From the NCBI GenBank assembly GCA_032718475.1, contig JAUCBJ010008237.1:144342-208341 (forward strand): a stretch of DNA of 64,000 nucleotides, given 5' to 3'. Below, piece by piece: positions 57,180 to 64,000 of this stretch (positions are counted from its first letter, which is position 1; every line of letters starts with the position of its first letter). The notes beneath the pieces were generated by a model that saw only the letters and a list, made by a program, of their open reading frames with translations, made no database searches and was not told the origin of the DNA. Both the position numbers and the translations under genes were made by a program. The stretch is from Nemertoderma westbladi (lineage: Eukaryota; Xenacoelomorpha; Nemertodermatida; Nemertodermatidae).

Positions 57180-60100
57180 ATCCAAAATAATAAAAATTTT
57201 GGCATAAAAACGTAAACGGGTGTTTTTACTTAACATGGTTGACTAATTATTTATATTCATAGCTATTAGGCCTACAGTACTGTAGAATGAAAGCAGGCAC
57301 AAGCAGACAACCGTTTACTCTAATCTAAAGATATTAAATAATCGCAATGTATGTTGGGTGGTAGTTACTGGCCACACCCAGACAACCAATGATCGTTTAT
57401 GCAAAATAAATTAATGGATTTTTCCAGTTAACTTATTTGCACTCATACAGTATTTCCCACACAATATGATACTGAAATACTGTAAATTATGTAAAGCTAT
57501 CATTAACAAACCGCACCCTCAAAATGGGAAATAATTTTCTTCATACTGTTTCCTATGCAGTACCTGGCTAATTGAAGGTGCTATAGATACATATTTTATT
57601 ATTACTGTACATGTACAAAAACTTCAAAATTGTTAAACATATCCTATCTGCTGTAGAATTTCATGCTGAATCCAAATCTGTAAACCAATAAGAATTTGGC
57701 AATCTTTGGTAGAAGAAATTGGCTCTGATATAGCAGCGTTATTGGTAAATGCGATAATTTTTAGTGTTTGCATGTAATTTCTGAAAATATCTGTGCTCAG
57801 TGGTGCAAATTGTATGTCTCCACGTGAAAGAGAAACAAAATTTAATAGAAAAGATAATTTTCATGATTATTGGACCTACTGGTCAGGCAACTACAGGCAA
57901 CTTTGAAGTCTCCGGAACAGTAATGAGACTCGAAATTAGTTTTATATTAGTGTTGTGATTTTGTGCAATATTGTATTTGTATCCAGGTAACATAAAGGAC
58001 TCCCTTGGAAATAAGCAGCAAATCTTTAGGGGTAATCCTATGTTATGATGGACAATATATACAGTATACCTTGTATACCTTATACATTGTCTGATACATA
58101 CTGTATGTTATTGAAAAATTAGGGACCATATTGCCATAGGCCTGAAGGGCCGTGAATGGTTGATTATAATATCCGAAATTGCGATATATGGAAGACTAAT
58201 GTTAGGGTTTCACGGCAGTTTTAAAAGGTTACACATCCGCGACTCCAATACAGCTTGTACCAGATTAATCATTCCCTGATTCTATATTTTCTACTGTAAC
58301 TGATTGGAGTCCAACGGGACCAAATTGACCCCAACTGAGTGATATCCCGCCTGGTGATATCCCGCCACTGCAAAACATGATTTCTATTATACAATTTCCC
58401 AAGAGGAAACACGGACTATAATTTAGGTAAATTTATCGGTGAACGTGAAACATGGAGTACCGGAGGCAACGCGATAGCATTTGTTAGAACTGTGCACAAT
58501 TCGGCAATGAAGCTTAACATGTTAGTAACTCGCCCGGAATTACTAATTGTGAACTTCTACAGTGTCTCAAATCCATTGGTGGTTGGATTCATGGCTTAGT
58601 ATGTACAACAGCCAATGTTTTGAAGTTTCCAAAAACAGCCCATTTGTAGAAAATGTTTAGATTCCGTAAATGTACATTTTACTGAAATATTTCGCATAGT
58701 AAAAATACCCCGTTCTAGGCCTACATATTTAATTAAATACTTTAAGCTACTAAATTTTATGATGAGATAGTGTTTTCGGTAGGCCTTGTTAATCTTTTCA
58801 TCACTACCACTGTTTACTTTTAGTTCCGTAGTGGTATTTTGTCCTGCTATGGAACATTAATTGTAAACGTATGTAAAATCCGTTTTTAAAAAAATTTCAC
58901 AGATTTTTTGCCTAAGTCTGTACAAACTATTACTACAATAAGGCGAATGGTGATTAAGGTACGGAATTTGCATTGATATTTAAAATAATTTATTGAAATA
59001 TTCGTATATCCCAAATTCCTCAGACACCTAATTCTCCGTTAGCACAAACCCAACGCTAATATCTTACTGTAATCCCGGTTCCCAAAAAACACTTCGCGGT
59101 GACGGCGCGGTGTTACGACACTGAGAGTGTGAGAGCGATATGCTGGTTTTGGTTCGTTTTGGTTTTTTTATACTGCGCTGCTTAGTTATGTGTACGATTC
59201 TCAAAATGCACAGAAATAAAAATGCACAAAAGTACAGGTCTGTCTCACTTATAGAAGCGATGGTGAATTGGTATAGTTATAGATCAACTCTAGTTCAGAT
59301 TTAAGCTGTTGCTGATATCTGTCTTGTCTTCCTTTTACTAGAACTTTCATACTTGATCATGTAGTCAGACAATGTATGTCCCTTTTCTATTTCCCTTTCC
59401 CTAAATAATGAAAATTTATCAAATAACTTACAGTACAGTATAGTAGATCTTCATTCACTATTGATAGCACATACTCCTCCTTCAATGTAAAGTTACAATT
59501 TCTACAGTATGAACATACAGTTCAGTATGAAGCAATAGCAATTTTCATCGTTTCTATTCCAGTTCTATCGATATAACACAGACAAACAGGTTAGGCCTAC
59601 ACATTAATATTTGAGTTGCACTCACAACCCACTCACAACTGTATCCAACCAATCAATCACTCACCCACGCACTGTACTCCTTTGTCATGCCTCATGCCAT
59701 TCATAAAAATAGCATGTGACCAATAATAATGAACGTTATTATTGTGGAAATTGTGATTCCGGGATCTCTGTGTTGCACTGCCTTATCTCGTAAACCTGCA
59801 GGCGCAGCAAACCAGGGATCTCCACCCAGAACTCAACAAACTACTACACTACTCTCAATCCTCGGCTAGTATATTTATTGAAGCTGGAATTTCCTCTCAC
59901 CATGGTATAATGTTTCATCTGGATTGGCCGTCGACTTTTCGATCTACCCTATTAAACGATCAACAAGAAGGCTACGTTAAAATACACTAGGTATAAGTCG
60001 ATATTACTGTTGTAGTTCAATTTAATTGTTTCATGTTTTTCTCATCGAGTAATTATCTATTTTTCTCGAAAGTGTTAATATTACTCCAAAGTGGTACTGT

Positions 60101-61320
60101 AGCTCGTTGGTACAGTAGAAGAGGTTACATAATTTCAAACCATATACGGCGCGAATAATTGTTTTTTTAGGTAATTGTCCATAGGGCAGAGTATTAATAG
60201 CCTGTTACCGGTATACCCGATAGATCTCTCACCACATACTTTCACTTTACAGTGCTGTACCGGTGGAACGGTAGGCTCAGCTCTCACTCCACTCGCACTA
60301 CCGCACCGGTAAGCCGTAACGGTAGTATGTTAACGAGTTACAAGGTACCGGTAAGAGTATGTAGGCCTAAGCACATAGGCCTACCGGTAGGCCAACTCCA
60401 AATCGTAATTTAGCACGTTATAAAGATTACAGTCTGACATATGTAGTTCTTGTCTCAATTAAATTCCTCGCCAACGATTGGATTTTAAAGCGACTCACGC
60501 TCCAATTTTACAAATAAATTGCTAAATTATAAGTCAGATATTACCGTACATTAGTTACTGTATGTATTATTGTACTATTTGGCTTTTAACACTGTATAAC
60601 CGAGGTTTCATCAATAAATATTAAACTTTTTACTACAGTACAAATGTTTGGTTGGTTGTTATACAGAGAATTTAACTTTCTAAAATGGGCACTTATGTAC
60701 GTTCAAATACAATGGTGGAAAATACAAATGCTGACGGTTTTTCCGGCCGATGTGAAGTATAGCCTACCAGACTTTCTGTTGTTATATTTTTTCACTTTGC
60801 AGTTTACCCCCATGTGAAGAATACCAGGTTTTCACTAAAACGACAGGTTTCAGAAGGGCAGATTTTAACCAACACAATAAACTACCAGGATTAAAATTTC
60901 GTACATTGTTATGTACATGAAAAACAAATGCTTTTTCCTTATAACCACCCCTTGATGTACGATTAACCTCCGTGTAACTCTCTGACTCTTTGTTTTGATC
61001 GTGTCTGCTGAATCGGTCACAAGTCCAGTGTCATGTGAACGTTTCAGGAATGACAATGACTGACCTCCACGTTTACTCTCAGCGGTTGGAAGTCGCTACT
61101 GACCAGACCCTCTAAATATCGTGTATTGAAGCTTTACATTTGATTTATATTTTACTTGTGTATTATTGACCAGACCTTTATTGCCTTACTTTGAAACCGG
61201 ACCCATTAAATTCTACATAGCATATGTTACTTTTCGTTTATTGTTTTTGTTGCCCCATCACGCCTCTGTAACCTGCTCCTTTACTAACCTGGTCCTTTAA
61301 ATGGCAATGAGTCCGGTCCT
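57180..61320. other. Gene-free stretch (possible Piccolo-like intron)
   Basis: Over 4 kb without a supported exon. Short palindromes TACCGGTA and TAGGCCTAC are frequent at 60180-60410. TGATATCCCGCC occurs twice near 58340-58375. I found no RNA gene or transposon termini. Confidence 0.4.
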
Positions 61321-61322
61321 TT

Positions 61323-61400
61323 GTCTTGGGCTGCCATAGCACGAGATCACGCACAGGCTGATCATTTCTTCTTTGCAGTGGGCAACAAGTCTCATCCGTT
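61323..61400 (-). mobile_element. Short antisense LINE 3'-tail fragment
   Basis: GGGCTGCCATAGCACGAGAT, ACAGGCTGATCATTTC and GCAACAAGTCTCATCCG resemble the minus-strand tail at 9440-9505 (GGCTGCCAAAGTACAAGATT, ACTGGCTGATCCTCAC). Confidence 0.55.
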
Positions 61401-62306
61401 GTGCCTAAGGGTGATGCAGGGTTTTTGTACAGTTATTCTCTGTTACTAACGAGATTGTACAATGCCTCGTTTGTTAAATGACCATTGTTTCATATTTTCA
61501 ACACCCATCACTGTAAACAAAAGTGCCTTGATCGGATCCAACCGCCGCCGTGGATTTATTGGATATGTGGTGCAGTCTATTAAAACTGTACCGTAGGCCT
61601 AGAAACAGAGCAGTTCAAATAAACTACAACACCTGAGAATGGCAACACCCGCTTAATGCTAACTGCGACAGGAAATGTACTACACCAGTATTTCTAGCCT
61701 ACCTACACTACTGTAGTATAGTACCTGTACTATAACTACCACGAGTTAGGCGTACCCGTACATGAATAAAAGGTTCCTTAAATTGGCATAAAAATAATAC
61801 GATTTTATGAATAAAAGTTGTTATTGTTTATCTTGCTTTATTACTCAAACATCGGTTATAACTTCGTTAAAAAAGCAATTAATTATGTGCAATAAAATGT
61901 TTTCAACATTTTAAACAATGAATTTACATTACTATGACTAACTCTGTTGATAATTTCAAGCAATGTAGCAATGGATTTAATGAAGACGGCAAACATATAA
62001 TAATAATGATATTTGATGATTTACTTAAGAAAACATTGATTATATCGGTACAATATATAAGCTGTCGACTGATATCTCCAATACCTATCCATTTTATAAC
62101 TGCGATTGTGAAGTTAACCATATTTACCTCGAAACAATCTGATACAAACAATCAAGGAATATTTGTAAACAATTCCTGTTTTTTTGAAACTGATATCCTA
62201 TTACTGGTTTCCATAATTGTCTGGAGTAAATGGTTGTACATTGTAACTGGTTTGTTTGGAAACAATATATCCTATTATATAAAGCAACATTGTGGGTTCC
62301 CGACAG

Positions 62307-62489
62307 TCATGTCAAAATTAACAAAAAAACAACCGACAACTGGCAGAACTCTGCCTACACGAGGTGTCGCAACTAAGTTTGGTTTCAATCCAAGGAAATA
62401 TGATGCCAATGGGGCAAATAATTGGAAGCAATATGGGGGAGATGCTACGTCCAACAATAGGAAACCAAAAGCTGGTAAAACAGTTCGTT
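62307..62489 (+). CDS. Candidate coding exon, basic Gly/Asn-rich; possibly Piccolo-like exon 5
   Basis: CCCGACAG precedes and TT|GTAAGT follows. The two leading bases plus 60 codons and one base are open in one frame and encode a strongly basic segment with KLTKKQPTTGRTLPTRG, TKFGFNPRKYD and NNRKPKAGKTVR. The acceptor tract is weak but the donor is strong. It needs one base from the previous exon, which is what exon 4 at 36722 supplies. It could equally belong to another gene; I do not recognise the domain. Codon content looks constrained compared with the AT-rich upstream frame (61934-62306), which I do not count as coding. Confidence 0.42.
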
Positions 62490-62517
62490 GTAAGTAACAT
62501 CGCAAAAAATTTTATGT

Positions 62518-62880
62518 CAGGCCCGTAGCCAGGGGGGGTTTGTTGGTTCGAACGAACCGCCCTTTTGAGAAAAGTGCCCTTTTTATACTCACCTTTTGAG
62601 AAATATTATCCTTTTAATTATATTCACCTATTCTTAAAAGTGCCCTTTCCGGCAAAACAAATATTAAAGTTTCGTATCGGGCTTCAGGTCATCCAATCCC
62701 CCCCCCCCCCCCCCCCCTCCCCCTCCCTCCTCCCTCCTCCTCTGCCCTATTCATACAGTGTACCATAATAATGTCTGGCTAAACGAATGGATATTTGTCA
62801 TTATTTAAACAAATTAAAAAAGTGCCTGGCCTTTTTTTGAAAAACCGAACCGCCCTTTTAAAATCCTGGCTACGGGCCTG
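62518..62880. mobile_element. 363-bp TIR element (MITE)
   Basis: The left end CAGGCCCGTAGCCAGG is matched by CCTGGCTACGGGCCTG at the right. Just inside, CGAACCGCCCTTTT occurs at both ends. TATGT flanks both sides (62513-62517, 62881-62885). The middle holds an 18-20 C homopolymer with CT-rich tail at 62699-62745. It starts 28 bases after the candidate exon's donor. Confidence 0.85.
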
Positions 62881-62885
62881 TATGT

Positions 62886-63000
62886 AGGCCTTATTATTAT
62901 TTGAATTCAAATAGTAATAATACTGTAGGCTACAAATATACAACTCTTATATTTTACATCATGACGTAAAATATAGGAGATGTAATTTTGTAGCCAATTA
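62886..63000. repeat. Two short palindromes
   Basis: TATTATTTGAATTCAAATAG with its flanking TTA/TAATA forms a near-perfect palindrome at about 62889-62920. TATATTTTACATCATGACG with TAAAATATA forms another at 62948-62977. Confidence 0.6.
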
Positions 63001-63139
63001 TTGATTTAAAACACAAAATAGTTCCCTCTGCCCTGTATGTAGCTTCAAACGCACCGCCAGTAACACCCAGTCTGCTATAGAATTGAGGACTCACCTGTCA
63101 TTTATAATGGTACCAAAGAAAACTGTACCGGATTCATTG

Positions 63140-63345
63140 TCACGTGCATGCACAGCACATCCCTCCAACCAGACCCTATACAGGTGGAGGTGTCTCATTC
63201 TGATTCTACCCCAAGCTTGACCATGAACAGAGCCGCCTCCGCTTTGCCGGACATTGCTTTCGCTGTGAGGACCAGCCCGTGCACTATCTTGTGCTTTGCT
63301 GCCTCATGGATTGAATAAGCATGGTGGGTTCCACATGATTTACAA
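63140..63345 (+). mobile_element. LINE 3'-tail fragment
   Basis: CCAACCAGACCCTATACA, CGCCTCCGCTTTGC, GGACATTGCTTTCGC and GTGAGGACCAGCCCGTGCA align with copy A at 5735-5900. Broken by indels and ending near 63345. Confidence 0.85.
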
Positions 63346-64000
63346 TATAGTATTCACTACAATAATATTGTAGATAAGCAGGCGTAGCATTCTTCATTCC
63401 GGTACATGCAGCATAGGCCTACCGATTATAGATAGATAGATAGAGTCACCAAGGAATTAGTATAGATCCAAACCATCATCGTTCCTTGCTAGAAAACACT
63501 ATATCCTAGAATATAATATAGAATCTTGGTAAAGCTTTGTATTGGTGTAGGTATGAGTAGGCTAATATATGGCGATTTTTGTTAACAAAACGGTAGTAAA
63601 GTTACTAATGTATGGTTATTTAGCATTGACAGGATCGAAATAATTATTTCCGGGCATATCTGCATATACCGATTTTTATTTTGTTTATATATTTATTTCG
63701 ACAAAATCACAAGCTAAAGTTACTATAAAAATGTAGCCGTGGCGGGAACTTTAATATATTTATGTTCTGAGTGGGGATTTATTATTATTGGCACAAAACC
63801 CGCCTTGGTGAATCAACAATGTTGATTTTCAATTTTGGGGAAGGAACAGGTTGCAGTGGCAGTCTATTGTAACCAAAACAATCAACAAAAGTCTATTACG
63901 CGGATACATGTTCATTTTGTTCGTAATCAGCTGTTATTTGCATCCGTTTTCCCCTGGAGATGGTTGAATTTTGATTGCGTCTAAAAGCATTTTTGTTATT
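63346..64000. other. Stretch with no supported gene
   Basis: Contains a short GATA microsatellite at about 63426-63443. At 63838-63890 a sequence with GAACAGGTTGCAGTGGCAG and TAACCAAAACAATCAAC resembles the tandem unit at 52895-53228, so it is another dispersed member of that repeat. Confidence 0.45.

Noticed and set aside
61934-62306. N-terminal part of a 187-codon frame
   Set aside because: Ile/Ser/Phe-rich translation of AT-rich DNA. Only the segment from 62307 has splice signals and constrained composition.

Overview
This window reads as metazoan nuclear DNA: AT-rich, with spliced exons (GT..AG introns, phases that agree across junctions), several LINE families, a Penelope-like element, hAT-type non-autonomous transposons, tRNA-derived SINE-like units and large minisatellites. 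There is no sign of prokaryotic organisation. Host genes point to an animal with synapses. Frequent short palindromes (TAGGCCTAC, TACCGGTA) and the repeat content make me lean towards a marine invertebrate deuterostome such as an echinoderm, at low confidence.

Layout. 1-15.4 kb is mostly a graveyard of non-LTR retrotransposons. Three copies of one APE-RT LINE family lie here: C (728-1385, minus), A (3744-6058, plus) and B (12575-15357, plus, nearly intact ORF but cut at its 3' end). Remnants of another LINE (minus), a Tx1/L1-like LINE, a Penelope-like element with GIY-YIG domain and a GC-rich minisatellite accompany them. At 15402-16835 is an intronless SVOP-like (synaptic vesicle 2-related) transporter, followed by a complete 713-bp hAT-type MITE with an 8-bp target duplication.

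23.2-36.7 kb carries the most interesting host gene: the 5' part of a Piccolo/Bassoon-type active-zone scaffold on the plus strand. A 2.9-kb first coding exon begins MGNE..S (a likely myristoylation site, as in vertebrate Piccolo and Bassoon). It holds five 14-residue tandem repeats and three separate LTEEE-type Rab-binding-like helices. Three further exons complete a C-rich RIM/Piccolo/rabphilin-type zinc finger. Exon phases match at every junction. The first intron contains a minisatellite of about 100 copies of a 24-bp unit; the 5' splice site after exon 3 is tandemly duplicated. A fifth possible exon at 62307-62489 has a compatible phase, which would make most of 36.7-62.3 kb one long intron.

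On the minus strand at 48473-49258 is an intact, intronless, GC-rich phospholipid scramblase gene, possibly nested in that intron. The rest is repeats: a 34-bp minisatellite with higher-order structure, foldback elements with poly-C tracts, a recurring stem-loop family, LINE fragments, a 3.8-kb TIR element with nested insertions, a 1085-bp hAT-type element with perfect 8-bp target duplication, and a 363-bp TIR element. SVOP, Piccolo and scramblase all concern membranes or vesicles, but nothing in the sequence shows they are co-regulated.
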